This document shows positions 32,312 through 44,700 of a stretch of DNA of 64,000 bases, in pieces. Under the pieces are notes generated by a model. It saw only the letters and a list, made by a program, of their open reading frames with translations, did no database searches and was not told where the DNA came from. The translations under genes and the position numbers were made by a program. Source of the DNA: JBGSMF01 sp041740315 (GTDB lineage Bacteria; Chloroflexota; Anaerolineae; Fen-1058); NCBI GenBank assembly GCA_041740315.1, contig JBGSMF010000337.1, positions 1 to 64,000 of the forward strand. The letters are read 5' to 3'. Numbering within the stretch: position 1 is the stretch's first letter; every line of letters begins with the position of its first letter.

Positions 32312-33385
32312 ATGGATAATTTTGCTTTCATCATTCACCCTATTGACCCCAAGCGTGATGTAGAGCGCAAGTATCCTTTGCTGGGCAAGGTATTGCCCAC
32401 GCCGCTCGTCAATCTATTCTCAGGATACTGGCCGCCGGTCTACATTTCGCACATTACGGGCGTCCAATCGGCGGCTACAGGCAAAGAAATTGAAGGCTGG
32501 TTTGTAGCCTGCCCCTACACACCACAGCGAATGTTGACGCTGCCCATACAAAAGGTGTACAACAAAATTATTCAGACCGGCCGGCTGGCTGAAAAGCTCG
32601 GCGCCAAACTGCTTGGTTTGGGCGCCTTTACATCGGTAGTGGGTGATGGCGGTGTGACAATCAGCCGAGGCCTGACTATCCCAGTGACCACCGGCGACAG
32701 CTATACAGTGGCTGTGGCAGTGATGGCGGCCAAAGCTGCCGCCTGCCAAATGGGTATCGAGTTGCGCGCTGCCACGGCGGCTGTGGTAGGGGCGTCGGGA
32801 GCCATTGGGTCGGTGTGCGCAGAACTGCTGGCCGCTGATGTGCATGACATGGTTCTGATTGGCCGCCGCTTGGAGCGGCTAGAGCAGGTCAAAGCCAAGG
32901 TAGAGGCGGCGGGCGCGCGGGCGCGGCTGACCACCGACATGATGGCGTTGCGTCAGGCCGATTTGGTCATCACCGTCACCAATGCGCTAGAGGCGATCAT
33001 TGCGCCACAGCATCTCAAGTCTGGCGCAGTGGTCTGCGATGTGGCCCGCCCGCGCGATGTGGCGCGCTCGGTGGCCTGCGAACGAGCGGATGTGTTGGTT
33101 ATTGAGGGGGGAATGGTTCAGGCCCCTGGCGAGGTGGACTATGGCTTTAACTTTGGCTTTCCACCTCGCATGGCCTATGCGTGTATGGCCGAAACGATGA
33201 CCCTGGCATTAGAGGGCCGGTTCGAAAGCTATACGATGGGCAAGCACATAAAGATCGAAAAGGTGCGAGAAATCACTGCCATGGCGCAGAAACATGGCTT
33301 TCAATTGGGCGGCTTGAGAAGCTTTGAACGGGCAGTGACAGACGAGCAGATCGAGCAAGTCCGGCTCAAGGCCCGGCGCACCTGA
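32312..33385 (+). CDS. Homologue of long-chain acyl-ACP reductase (fatty aldehyde forming)
   Basis: The 357-residue protein aligns over most of its length with cyanobacterial acyl-ACP reductase (AAR). Shared features are a SATGKxIxGxxxxxxxxPxxML-like region, LGAFTSV followed by TTGDSYTVAVA, the dinucleotide motif VVGASGAIGSVCAELL, and ACMAETMTLALEGRFESY followed by IKIEKVREI and KHGFQ. Cys 291, in ACMAE, lies where cyanobacterial AAR has its acyl-accepting Cys. The cyanobacterial enzyme reduces acyl-ACP to aldehyde for alkane synthesis. No aldehyde-deformylating oxygenase is in this window, so the product's fate is unknown. Shikimate dehydrogenase-like annotation would be too general. Confidence 0.8.
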   Translation: MDNFAFIIHPIDPKRDVERKYPLLGKVLPTPLVNLFSGYWPPVYISHITGVQSAATGKEIEGWFVACPYTPQRMLTLPIQKVYNKIIQTGRLAEKLGAKLLGLGAFTSVVGDGGVTISRGLTIPVTTGDSYTVAVAVMAAKAAACQMGIELRAATAAVVGASGAIGSVCAELLAADVHDMVLIGRRLERLEQVKAKVEAAGARARLTTDMMALRQADLVITVTNALEAIIAPQHLKSGAVVCDVARPRDVARSVACERADVLVIEGGMVQAPGEVDYGFNFGFPPRMAYACMAETMTLALEGRFESYTMGKHIKIEKVREITAMAQKHGFQLGGLRSFERAVTDEQIEQVRLKARRT

Positions 33386-33403
33386 TCGCGGTGTGGTTGT
33401 GGG

Positions 33404-33419
33404 GCAGCCCGCGGGCTGC
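33404..33419. repeat. 16-bp perfect palindrome after the AAR-like gene
   Basis: GCAGCCCGCGGGCTGC is self-complementary and lies 18 bp after the stop codon. It may end or protect the upstream transcript; no T-run follows. Confidence 0.5.
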
Positions 33420-33523
33420 ATAAGTAACATTAGCAACATAAACAAATAAGAATTGAATTGGGCTTCCAAGAGAGAAAATAACTTGTCTGCACAGGCAAGC
33501 CAAATGTTCGACGGAGGTTGATT

Positions 33524-34414
33524 ATGAGTAAAGGTCGCATCCTGGTCGTGGAAGACGACGTAGACATCTCCAATATGCTGCGCATCTACTTTTCTTCGCA
33601 AGGCTACGAGACAACCGTAGCCGGGCGCGGGCGCGAAGCACTCGACAGGTGCAAGCAGCAACTCCCGCATGTCATTGTGCTGGACATTATGCTGCCAGAC
33701 ATTGACGGCTACGAAGTGTGCACCCAACTGCGCACCAACCTGAGGACCAGCCACATCCCCATCATTTTCTTGACCCAGAAGGATGAGCGATCCGACAAGA
33801 TTGCCGGGCTGGAGCTGGGCGCAGACGATTACATCACCAAGCCGTTTGACATCGAGGAGCTGCGGCTGCGCGTGCAGGGGGCCATCCGCCGCGCCGAGCG
33901 CGAAAGCTTGACCAACCCCACCACAGGGTTGCCGAGCGGCAAGCTCATCGAAGAGCAATTGCGTTTGTTGATGCGCAAAAAAGGCTGGGGGCTGTTGTAT
34001 GCAGGCATCAGTAACCTCGGATCGTTCAATGACAAGTACGGCTTTGTGGCGGGTGATGAAGTCTTGCGCTTTACGGCTTTGCTGATGGGCGAAACGGTAG
34101 ATCAGCTTGGCACCCCAGAGGACTTTATCGGCCATATTGGGGGCGATAATTTCCTTATCATCACACCCATTGAACGAGTCAATCAAATAGCCGACGCATT
34201 GTCCAAACGCTTTAACGCAGAGGTGGGCACCCACTATGATTTCAAAGATCGCCAGAGTGGGGTCTTGACCTTTAATGGCAAGCAGCACCCGTTCATGAGC
34301 ATGGCCATAGGCATTGTAACCTCTGAGGGGCAGCAGTTCTCTGATATTCGCGAGATCACTGAGGTGGCTGCCGATGCGCGCCGTCTGGCGGGCCAGCCCG
34401 CAGAGCAGAAATAA
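33524..34414 (+). CDS. Response regulator with degenerate GGDEF domain
   Basis: The 296-residue protein has a full receiver domain (residues 1-125: VVEDD, phospho-acceptor LDIMLPDIDG, Lys in ITKPF). A GGDEF-like domain follows whose signature reads HIGGDNFLII. The Asn in place of Glu, and a weak first half, suggest it has no diguanylate cyclase activity and may bind partners or GTP/c-di-GMP passively. GGAGG lies 7 bp before ATG 33524. It lies two genes upstream of the giant kinase, a possible phosphodonor. Confidence 0.88.
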   Translation: MSKGRILVVEDDVDISNMLRIYFSSQGYETTVAGRGREALDRCKQQLPHVIVLDIMLPDIDGYEVCTQLRTNLRTSHIPIIFLTQKDERSDKIAGLELGADDYITKPFDIEELRLRVQGAIRRAERESLTNPTTGLPSGKLIEEQLRLLMRKKGWGLLYAGISNLGSFNDKYGFVAGDEVLRFTALLMGETVDQLGTPEDFIGHIGGDNFLIITPIERVNQIADALSKRFNAEVGTHYDFKDRQSGVLTFNGKQHPFMSMAIGIVTSEGQQFSDIREITEVAADARRLAGQPAEQK

Positions 34415-34435
34415 AGCTATGCTTTCAGGCTGCCA

Positions 34436-35680
34436 ATGTCATGCAAGAGTAGCCAGGAGTCTGCGGTGAACAATCTAGGGCACAAGTGGCTGGTAATTTT
34501 CCTGATCGTTGGCCTGGTGGCAGCGAGCTGCTTGCCTGCCTGCAGCGCGCAACAGTCTACGCTCAAGATTGTGATCAGCGCGCCGCTGCAAGGCGTGGCG
34601 GGGGGCAAGTCGGTTGTAGAGGCAATCGAACTGGCGCTGGCAGAAGAAAATGGGCAGATTGCGGGCCACTCCATCGAACTGCTCAAGCTGGATGACGGCA
34701 ATGAGAAAGGGCAGTGGCAGGCCGATTTGGAAAAAGCCAATGTCACGAAAGCCATAACAGATTCTGCGGTGATTGCGTATATCGGCCCGCTCAATTCTGG
34801 CGCGGCCCAGATTAGCATTCCTGAGGCCAGTCGAGCTGGGTTATTGCAGATTAGCCCCGGCGCAACATGGCCTGGCCTGACCAAGGTGGGATTTTTGCCC
34901 GGCGAGCCGGCCAAGTTTTACCCCACCGGCCAACGCAACTTTTATCGCACCTGCCCCACCGATGATGTGCAGGCGCTGGCGGCTGTGCGCTGGGCCAGGG
35001 AATTGGGGTTTGAGGGTGTTTATATTATTGACGATGGCGAGCCTGAGGGGAAGGGCATGGCCTATCTGTTTGAGCAGCGCGCCCAGGCTTTTGGCCTGAA
35101 AATAAGCGGGCACGAAACGATTAACAAGACCGCGACCGATTTCATTGTCACAATGTCGAACTTGTGGCGCTGGAAGCCCGATGTGGTTTACTTTAGCGGC
35201 TATGCCCCCAATGGGGTCGTTCCATTGCTCAAGCAGATGCGCACGGTCAAGCCTTCCATCACGGCCGCTTTTATGACGACAAATGCAGCGATAGACGACG
35301 CTTTTTTGCAAGGAGCGGGCGCGCTGGCCGAAGGCTCGTATGCCACTCTGGCTGGTATGCCTCCCAGTCAATTGAGCGGCGATGGGCAGGCGTTTGTGCG
35401 AGCCTACACGGCCAGATACGGCCACGAGCCAGAAGCCGTGGCCGCGTATGCCTATGATGCGGCCAAGGCCGTCATTGAGGCGCTCAAGAACGCCAAGACC
35501 AAAGACCGCACCGGCGTACTGCAAGCTATGGCCTCACTGGCCTCGCTGCCACCCATTAAGGGAGCAATGGGGGAGTTTAGCTTTGATCAAAATGGCGATA
35601 CCACGCTAATTCTGTTTAGTGGCGTCCAGGTCAAGGACGGCCAATTTCAATTTGTCAAACCGTTGGATGTGAAGCAATAG
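34436..35680 (+). CDS. LivJ-like periplasmic ligand-binding lipoprotein
   Basis: The 414-residue protein has a signal peptide with two candidate lipobox cysteines (AASC, LPAC; residues 32-36). It then has a type I periplasmic-binding fold of the branched-chain amino acid kind (IVISAPLQG, IAYIGPLNSGAA, VAAYAYDAAKAVIEAL). No permease or ATPase gene accompanies it. It is followed 48 bp later by the CACHE-bearing kinase gene, so it could be a sensory ligand-binding protein rather than a transporter part. The true start may be the GTG ten codons downstream. Confidence 0.82.
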   Translation: MSCKSSQESAVNNLGHKWLVIFLIVGLVAASCLPACSAQQSTLKIVISAPLQGVAGGKSVVEAIELALAEENGQIAGHSIELLKLDDGNEKGQWQADLEKANVTKAITDSAVIAYIGPLNSGAAQISIPEASRAGLLQISPGATWPGLTKVGFLPGEPAKFYPTGQRNFYRTCPTDDVQALAAVRWARELGFEGVYIIDDGEPEGKGMAYLFEQRAQAFGLKISGHETINKTATDFIVTMSNLWRWKPDVVYFSGYAPNGVVPLLKQMRTVKPSITAAFMTTNAAIDDAFLQGAGALAEGSYATLAGMPPSQLSGDGQAFVRAYTARYGHEPEAVAAYAYDAAKAVIEALKNAKTKDRTGVLQAMASLASLPPIKGAMGEFSFDQNGDTTLILFSGVQVKDGQFQFVKPLDVKQ

Positions 35681-35728
35681 GGCAAATCTTTGCCAGGGCA
35701 AATCTTTGCCGTATTGGGCAGTTAGATA

Positions 35729-38700
35729 ATGGCGACCAAGTCTGGTTCTAACCGACAACACAAGACATTTCTGGGCCTCAAGCTGGGCTTGCCTTTCCTG
35801 CTGATGATTACCATCGTTGCAGCGGTGGTGGGCTTTATGATCTGGAATAGCTATCGGCTTCAGCGGCAGACGGCTATAGAGAGCCAACGCCAGGCGTCAA
35901 TCCAGGCCAGTATCCAGGTGTCCAGCTATGTCAGCCAGTTCCAGTCCCAGCTGGATGATGCCGCCCGCGGCCTGACTTATGCCGGGGCCGACCCTGCCCA
36001 ACAGCGCAATTTTCTCATTGCAGTGCGTGGAGTGCACAGCCATTTTTATGCCCTGGCGGTTACGGACCATTTGGGACAGGAAACAGCGCGGGTGGTGGGA
36101 ACCGATCCAGAGTATCTAACCCCATTGCGCTCGCAAGGCGGCACGATTGCCGTAAACACGGCGCTCGAAGGTTCGTTTTACCTGGGGCGCGTTTATCTTG
36201 ATAACGAGTTTAATGCGCCCTTTGTAGAGATGTCTGCGCCCATTCTAGATGCCAACGCGCAAGTGACGGGCACCTTGGTAGCCGAGGTTGACCTGGGAAA
36301 CCTGTGGGACATTGTCAGTAAAATCCAGGTGGGGCGGAGCGGTGAGGTCTATCAGCGAGGGAAGAGTGGCTATGCCTATATTGTAGATGGCGAAGGCCGA
36401 CTGATTGCCTACCGCGAGAACGAGTGGGTTGTTGGGTCGCAGGAAAAGCTGATAAAGCCTTTGCAACCTTACCTGACCTGGGTTGTGCAAAGTTATCTTA
36501 AAAAGCGGGCCGGCTATTTGGAGGATACCCAACGGGTTCTGGAAAGTTCGGTTGATGACAAGGACCAATTGCTCGGTGAAACGCCTGCTTTGATATGCTC
36601 GCTGCGCGAACCGCAGGAACTGGGCGAACGGTGCACTATTAATGTCTTGAGCTACTATCGCTCCATTCCAGGGACGGATTGGGCCGTAATTGTCGAGCAG
36701 CCAACCTCCGAGGTCTATGCCGACGTGGACACTTTGCAGTATTTGGCGCTGGGCCTGGGCGCAATTATCCTGGTCATTGTCATGGGCCTGGCCTGGTTTA
36801 TTCAGCGCAACGTGTTGCGCCCCATCGGCTTGTTGGGCGAGGGAGCCTCGGCGTTGGCCAGCGGCCAGTTCTCGCGGCGCCTCAGAATCAGCACCGGCGA
36901 TGAAATTGAAGCGCTGGCCGACGAGTTTAACGCCATGGCCGAAAGCCTGCAGCGCTCGCAATCCCAATTGGAAGCCTTTGCGCTGGAAAAGAGCCAGCAA
37001 GCAGAGACGGCCCAGTCGCGCGTGCGCGAAATGACAATGCTGGTCGAATCTGGCCGGGCCATTACCTCGCTCGACCTGGAAAACGTGCTCGACAGCCTGG
37101 CGTCTGAATCGGCCCGAGTGACCAAGGCCGACCAATGCTTGATTTATTTGAGAGACAAACGCACCGGTGACCTGGTGGCGCGGGGGGTGTGGGGCATGGG
37201 CGAAGTAGAATATGCCGCTCCCCTCAAATGGGGCGAAAGCGCCGCCGGCTGGGTAGCCAGCGAGGGCAGAGAGTTGTTCTTGCCCAGCGTTCAATCCGAC
37301 CGGCGTTTTGCGCCCAAGACTCCCACCGATCTTTTGTTGGGCAGCCTGCTGGCGCTGCCGCTGGTATCAGATGGGCAGGCGATTGGCGTTTTGCAAGTGG
37401 CAACTCGCACCGGCAAGGTCAAGCTTGCCGCCGAAGAAAAACGCCTGATCGAGCCGTTTGCGCGCCAGGCGGCGGTGGCCTATAAAAATTCGCAACTGTA
37501 CGAGGAAGAGCGGCGGCGCGCGCGCGAGATGACGATTATTGCAGAAATTACGCGCACCATCAGCGCCAGCCTCGACCCAGACAAGACGCTTGACCTCATT
37601 TTGCAATCGGTGCGCGAGTTGGTGCCTTATGACGCCGGCGAGGTCAACCTGTGGGATCCGCGCGCCAAGCTGCTCTACACACGTGGACGGGGCGGCAGCC
37701 GGGTAGAGCAGGTCTCGGCCGGTGTCTATGGGCTGGATGAGGGTTATACAGGCTGGATAGCTCGCAACCGCCAGCCTTTGCTGATTACAGATGTTCAGGC
37801 CAGAACAGAGGTTCTGCCCAAGATAGACTTGCAGCAGTTCCCGGTTCGCGCCTATGTTGGGGTGCCGCTGCTCATCGGCAATGAGTTGGTGGGCACTTTG
37901 GAGCTGTCCAGCTATCAGGCGGACGCTTTTAACGACCGGCATGTCGAGACGCTGCAAACCATTGCCAGCCAAGCGGCCGTGACAATTCAGAACGCCCGCC
38001 TGTATGAAGAAACCCGCCGGGGCGCGGAAGAAATGGCGGCCCTGCGCGAGGCGGCGGTTGAGATCACCAGTCATCTCGAATCTGAACGCATCTTGATCGC
38101 CATTGTCCAGCGGGCCACAGCGCTGCTCAAGGGCCAAAGTGGCGCGCTGTACCGGGTGGATGTTGACCGGCAAACCCTGACGGTGGTGGTTGGCTACAAC
38201 ATGCCCCGCGATGTTACCGGTTCAACCATCCGCTTTGGCGAGGGGCTGGCCGGGCGGGTGGCGCACAAACGCCAGCCGATGATTGTCAACGACTATCGCA
38301 ACTGGGAAGGGCGCGCTTCTCGCTATGCCGACGATCCTTTTACGGCCGTGATTGGCGTGCCGCTGATTTGGCAAGACGAGCTGATTGGCGTGTTGGATGT
38401 TTTGGCCGATGTCGAGCAGCGCAAATTTGACGAAGACGATACTCGCCTGATTACCCTGTTTGCAGGCCAGGCCGCGGTGGCGCTGCAGAACGCTACTCTG
38501 TACGAGCAACTGATACGCCGCATGGAGGAAATGTCGGCCCTCCATGAGACGGCGGTGGATATTGCCAGCCAGCTTGATTCGGACCAGTTGCTAGAGACGA
38601 TTGTTCGCCGGGCGGTGGATTTGCTGCACGCCAAGGGCGGCAGCCTGCACCGTTACAATCTTGCCGACCAGACGGCGCGCTTGATCATCAGCTACAACAT

Positions 38701-41700
38701 GGGGCGAGACTATCGCGGCTTGGTCGTCAAAAAAGGTGAAGGGCTGGCCGGGCAGGTGTTGCAAACCGGGCAGCCGTTAATTGTCAACGATTACAAGAAT
38801 TGGTCTGGCCGCTCGGCGCAGTTCGACCAAGCCAACTTTACGGCTGCCATGGGCGCTCCGCTGATCTGGCAGGATCGAATGTTAGGCATGTTGGTGGTAG
38901 TAGACGAGGCAGAGCGGCGCGTCTTTAATTTGAACGATCTGCGCTTGCTCACCTTGTTTGCCAGCCAGGCCGTGGTGGCGTTGCAAAACGCCGACCTGTT
39001 TGCCGAGGCCCAGCGCCGCCTCGTCGAGCTGGATACACTGGCCGATATTGGGCGCTTGTTTTCGTCTACGCTGGATATGGACGAGTTGATGGAGACTATC
39101 TATCGCCAATTGCAGCGCGTGATGGATGCCCCCAACTTTTACATTGCATTGTACGACCACGACAAAAAAGAGACCAGCTTTGTCTTTGAGTTGGATGCGG
39201 GCAAGCGCGTTCCGCCCAACAAGCGGCAGGGCGTCTATGGGTTGTCGGAGCATGTGATTGCGACCCGCAACCCCCTTTTGGTGCGCGGCGATAGGGAAAC
39301 CCTATTGCAGGGATTGAACATTGAATATGTTGGCCCCACCAGCCGCATTTGGATGGGCGCGCCGATGATTGCCGGGCAGCAAGTGATTGGCATGATGGCC
39401 GTGCAGCACTACCAGGATGCTTCCGTTTACGATGATCACCATCTGAGCTTGTTGGAAAGCATTGCCAACCAGGCCGCCATTGCGCTAGAGAACGCTCGGC
39501 TGTTTGCCGAAACCGGCCGCCGCGTGACCGAGCTGGATACGCTGGCCGATATTGGGCGGGCGCTGTCGGCCACGCTAGAGGTGCATGGCCTGCTGGAAGT
39601 CATTGCCGAGCAGACAGCGCGCGTGATGTATGCCGGGAACTTGTATATTGCGCTGTATTACCCCAAGACGGATGAGATTGAATTCGCGCTCGATACCCGC
39701 TCGGACATGCCGCGCACGGGGCGCCGGCGCAAGCTCATGCATGGAATGACCGAACAGGTCATCCAGATACGCGCGCCGCTCTTTATGCGCGGCGATGTGT
39801 CTAAGCAGATGGCCGAACTGGGCATCGAAATGTTTGGCACGCCGGCCGCCGCCTGGATTGGAGTGCCCCTGTTGATTGGCGAGCGTGTGTTGGGGGTGCT
39901 CTCGGTGCAACACTATACTGATTCCGATGCTTATGATCAGGGGCATGTCTCGCTATTGCAATCCATTGCCAACCAGGCGGCTATTGCGCTGGAAAATGCC
40001 CGGCTGTTTAGCGAGACTCAGCGCCGCTTGGCCGAGCTGGCTACCCTGACCGATATCGGCCAGGCCCTGTCGTCTACCTTGCAGGTTGATCAGTTGTTGC
40101 AGCTTATCTACGAGCAAACGCGGCGCGTGATGTATGCCGAAAAAATGTTTGTTGCGTTGTACGATGCGGCCCGCCACGAGGTTGAATTTCCCTTTAGCCG
40201 AATTCCCGACGAGATTCCTCCCGGCTCGCGGCGGGCGGCTGATGTTGGCGTGACGGGGTATATCATCCGAAATCGCAAATCTGTCTTGATGCGCTCAGAC
40301 GCGGCCCTAGTGGCCGAGCAGATGGGCATCAAAGATTCGGGGCCGCCCTCTAGCTCGTGGCTGGGTGTGCCAATGCTGATAGGCGAGCGGATGTTGGGCG
40401 TGATTGCGGTGCAGCATTATACCGATCCCGATATGTACGACGAATCACACCGCGTGTTGCTAGAAACTATTGCCAGCCAGGCGGCCTTTGCCCTGGAGAA
40501 CGCGCGCCTGTACCAGGTAACCGATGTGCGCTTGCAGCAGCGGGTAGATGAGCTGACCGGCTTGGCCAAGATCAGCCAGGAAATCAATGCCACCTTTGAC
40601 GACAAACGCATCTTTGAGCTGGTGCTGGATGAAGCTGTGCGGGCCACCCGCGCTCAGTATGGCACAATCCATTTGCTGGATGTTGGCACAGGCGATCTTG
40701 TCGTGGGCGCTGCCTTGGGCTACGAGCCAGAAGCGGCCGAGACGATTGCAGGCGCCCGGGCGCGCTATGGCGTGGGCATCATTGGCCGTGTGGTCGAAAC
40801 CGGCAAGCCGGCCCTGGTGAACGATGTGAGCCAGGATCCCCATTACTTGCGCGTGCTGCCCGATAGCCAGTCGGAGCTGTGCGTGCCAATCAGCTATGCC
40901 GGCTCTGTGGTGGGCGCGATCAACCTGGAAAGCGCCGAGGCGGGCCACTTTACTTCCGAGCAGCTCGAGTATTTGCAAGCACTCGCTTCGCAAGCGGCCA
41001 TCGCCATTGGCAATGCCCAGCGCTATGAGGAGCAAAAGCAGGCCGCTGTTTTGCTGCGCCGTCGCGCAGAGCAATTGGGCACCTTGTTCGAGATCAGCCA
41101 GGCTTTCCGCAGCGATCGGCCCCTAGAGGAAATTTTGGATGAGGTGGCGTATGCCATCCAGGAGGCGGTTGGTTTTGACATTGTGATGATTAGCGTGGTC
41201 GAAGGCGACCCGCCAACGCAGCGACGGGTGGCCGCCGCCGGCGTCCCCATCGCCGCGTTTGAGCAACTCAAGACCGTTCGCCAGCCATGGCGTTTCATCG
41301 AGGATTTATTGCGGGACGAGTTCCGAATCAGCCAGAGTTATTACGTCCCGGTGGAAAGACGCGAGGCCCGGGCCGCGCTCGATGTGTATGACTCGTCTGG
41401 CAGCGATGCGCGCGCGCTGCGCGAACCTGGCCGCTGGCATCCGCATGACATGCTCTTTATTCCATTGCGCGGCGCGCAGGAGCGCATCTTGGGCATGATG
41501 TCGGTTGATGCGCCCCGCGATGGCGCCGTGCCCAGCCGCGCCACCATTGAGACTTTGGAGGTGTTTGCTAACCAAGCGGCGGTCGCCATTGAAAATGCCC
41601 AGTTGTACGCCGATTTGCGGCAGCGCGTCAATGAATTGATGCTGTTCAATGAAGTCAGCCGCTCGATCAGCGGCAAACTAGAGATGGAGTCGCTGCTCGC

Positions 41701-44700
41701 CACATTGGTCGAAGCTGCCGCAGCCTTGCTGCACAGCAAGCACAGCACCATCTTTTTATTTGAAGAAGCTGAAAATGTCTTGGTGCCGCGCAAGGCCCAT
41801 GGCTTTGCCCTCGAACAAATTGCCCACCTGCGCTTTGCCCCGGGCGAGGGGGTGGCGGGTTGGGTAGCAGCCGAGAAGCGTGGGGTGGTGGTGTCCGATG
41901 CGTCCAGCGATCCGCGCTTTGTGTACGATCCCACCGCTGCTGATGTACGCTCAATCGTGGCGGCTCCCTTGATGGTGGGAGAGAATGTCATCGGCGCGAT
42001 TGCAGCGGATAAGGAAGAGGTGGGCGGGTTCACAGAAACGGATTTGGTTCTCCTTTCAACCTTGGGCGATCAGGCCGCCATTGCCCTCGAAAATGCTCGC
42101 CTCTACCAAGAGACTCAGCAGCGGGTGAATGAGCTATCTTTGCTATACAAGACGGGCGAGGCGGTCTCGGCTACGCTGGAGATTGAAGGAACTCTTGACG
42201 TGGCGCTGGAGGGAGTTAGCGAGGGGCTAGACTTTGACTTTGTGGTGATCTCGCTGGTGGATGAACGCGCGGGCGAAGTGAGGGCCGTCCGTGGCGTTGG
42301 TGTGTCAGAAGATCAGTTGCGCCAGGCCCGGCGTCGCTTGGACGACACAGATATTATGGCCGATATTATCCGCACCGGCAAAACAGAAGTGATTGAAGGC
42401 TGGGACGAGCGCTTTGACCGCGAGATGTTTGAGCGAGAAGGGCACGCCGCTTTGGTGCGGGTGTTCACCCCCCTGGTGGCGCACAACCACAATATTGGCC
42501 TGGTTGAGGCAGGCTATCGGCGCGAGCGGCGCGAGCGCGTGGCAGAACACGAAATTCGCCTGCTGCGCGCCTTGACCGACCGCATCGCGGCGGCTATCGA
42601 AAACGCCCAACTCTACAAAGAAACCCTGGATCGCACCAGAGAGTTGTCGGCCTTGCTCGATGCCAGTTCGGCTATTGCGGCTTCACTTGAATTGACCGAT
42701 GTGCTGACTGCGCTGGCAGACCACCTGACCCAGGTTGTGGGGGTTGAAGGCTGCACGCTCTCTCGGTGGGATCGCGACAAAAGAGGTGTGGTTACCCTGG
42801 TAGATCGTTCCGCCCACATGGCCGGGCCTGACGCAAGCGGCACACTCTATCGCCTGCAAGACTATCCTCTCACGGCCCGCGTGCTCGAAGTTCGCCAGCC
42901 GGCCATTGTTTATGTGGATGACCCGCAGGCAGACCAGCGAGAGGTCGCATTTCTCAAGCAGGAAGGGTCCGAGGCGTTGCTCATGCTGCCGCTCGTCGCT
43001 CGCGACGAGGTGTTTGGCCTGATCGAGTTGTCTAGCAACGCGCCGGGCCATCGCTTCAGCGAGGCCAATATCCGCATGGCGCAGACCTTGGCCGACCAGG
43101 CCGGGGTGGCTATTTCGAACGCCGGACTATATGAAGAGATTCGCGGCTTTACCCAACAACTGGAGCGGCGCGTGCAAGAGCGCACCGAGGATTTGCGTCA
43201 GGCGCTAGACCAGCTCACGGTGGAGCGCGACCGGGTGGAAACCCTGTTCCGCATCACCAGCGAACTGCAAGCCAGCCTCGACCTCGACCGCGTTCTCAAC
43301 CGGGCGCTGACTTTGGTCAATGAGAACATACACGCCACCCGCGCCCAGGTCTTGTTGATAGACCAGCAAACCGATGCGCTGATTTGTCGCGCGGCGATTG
43401 ACCCAGAGCGAACCATTCCACCCGGCGGCGCGCAGACGCTTCTCCGGCGCAACGAAGGGCTGGTAGGCTGGGCCATTCGCCGGCGCAAGTCGGCCATTGT
43501 GCCAGATGTGCATAAAGACCCCTACTGGGTGCGAGAAGAAGCTGGCCCCAGAGCCGAGGCCAGCTCGGCGCTGGTGGTGCCCTTGATGGTGGCCGACGAC
43601 GTGCTGGGGACACTGTTGATGACTCACCCTGAACTGGCGCACTTTAATGAAGCGCACTTGCGGCTGGTTGAAGCCGCTGCGGCGCAGGTGGCTACGGCCA
43701 TCAATAACTCGGAATTGTATCGCATGATCCGCGAATCAGCCGAGCGACTGGGACAGATGTTGCGCTCGCAGCAAGAGGAGGCTTCCAAGAGCCAGTCTAT
43801 CTTGGAGGCGGTGGCCGATGGCGTGATGGTGGCCGACCGCCGTGGTCGGGTGATCTTGTTCAATGCAGCCGCCGAGCGCATTTTGAGCTTGAAGCGCGAC
43901 GAGCTGGTGGGGCGTCCCACCGATGACTTGTTGGGATTGTATGGCGCGGCTGGCGGCGCTTGGGCCAACGTGTTGCGTGACTGGTCAACTTCGGCCAGGA
44001 CCCGCACAGAAATGCCTTCTTTGGAGCAGCGCTTGCAGATTGAAGACCGCCACGTGCGCGTCCACGTGGCGCCGGTGATGATGGGCGATGAGTATTTGGG
44101 CACGGTCTCGGTCTTTCGTGATGTGACCAAAGAAGTGGAAGTTGATCGCGCCAAGAGCGACTTTGTCTCCACTGTGTCACACGAACTGCGCACGCCGATG
44201 ACTTCTATTAAAGGCTATGCGGATTTGCTGATGTTGGGAGCCGCCGGCGCAATGTCAGATGACCAGCGGCACTTTTTGAACATCATTAAATCTAATGCCG
44301 ACCGTTTGTCGGAGCTGGTCAGAGACCTGCTAAACATCTCGCGCATCGAGTCGGGCCGCGTCGAGTTGGATATCAAGCCGTTGCGCCTGGATGCATTGAT
44401 TGACCAGGTGGTGACAAGCCTGCGTGGCAAGATGGAAGAAAAAGGTCTGTCGCTTTCGGTTGATGTGCCGCCAGATTTGCCGGCCGTCAATGGAGACAAC
44501 GATCGCGTCATTCAAATTTTGACCAACCTGGTGAGCAATGCCTATCAATATACTCAGCCCGGGGGAGCAATCACCGTGGCGGCTCGAGTGGCCGGTGATA
44601 TGGTGCAGACTGATGTTATTGACACCGGCGTTGGCATTGCGCCGGAGGACCAGGCCAAAGTATTCGATCGCTTCTTTCGCTCTGATGATGATTATGTGCA

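Noticed and set aside
33209..34288. 359-codon minus-strand ORF over the AAR-like and REC-GGDEF genes
   Set aside because: Antisense shadow; both plus-strand genes have diagnostic motifs.
36245..37294. Long minus-strand ORF (349 codons) inside the giant kinase gene
   Set aside because: It arises from codon bias of the GAF repeats on the other strand; composition is unlike a protein and the plus-strand frame is unequivocal.
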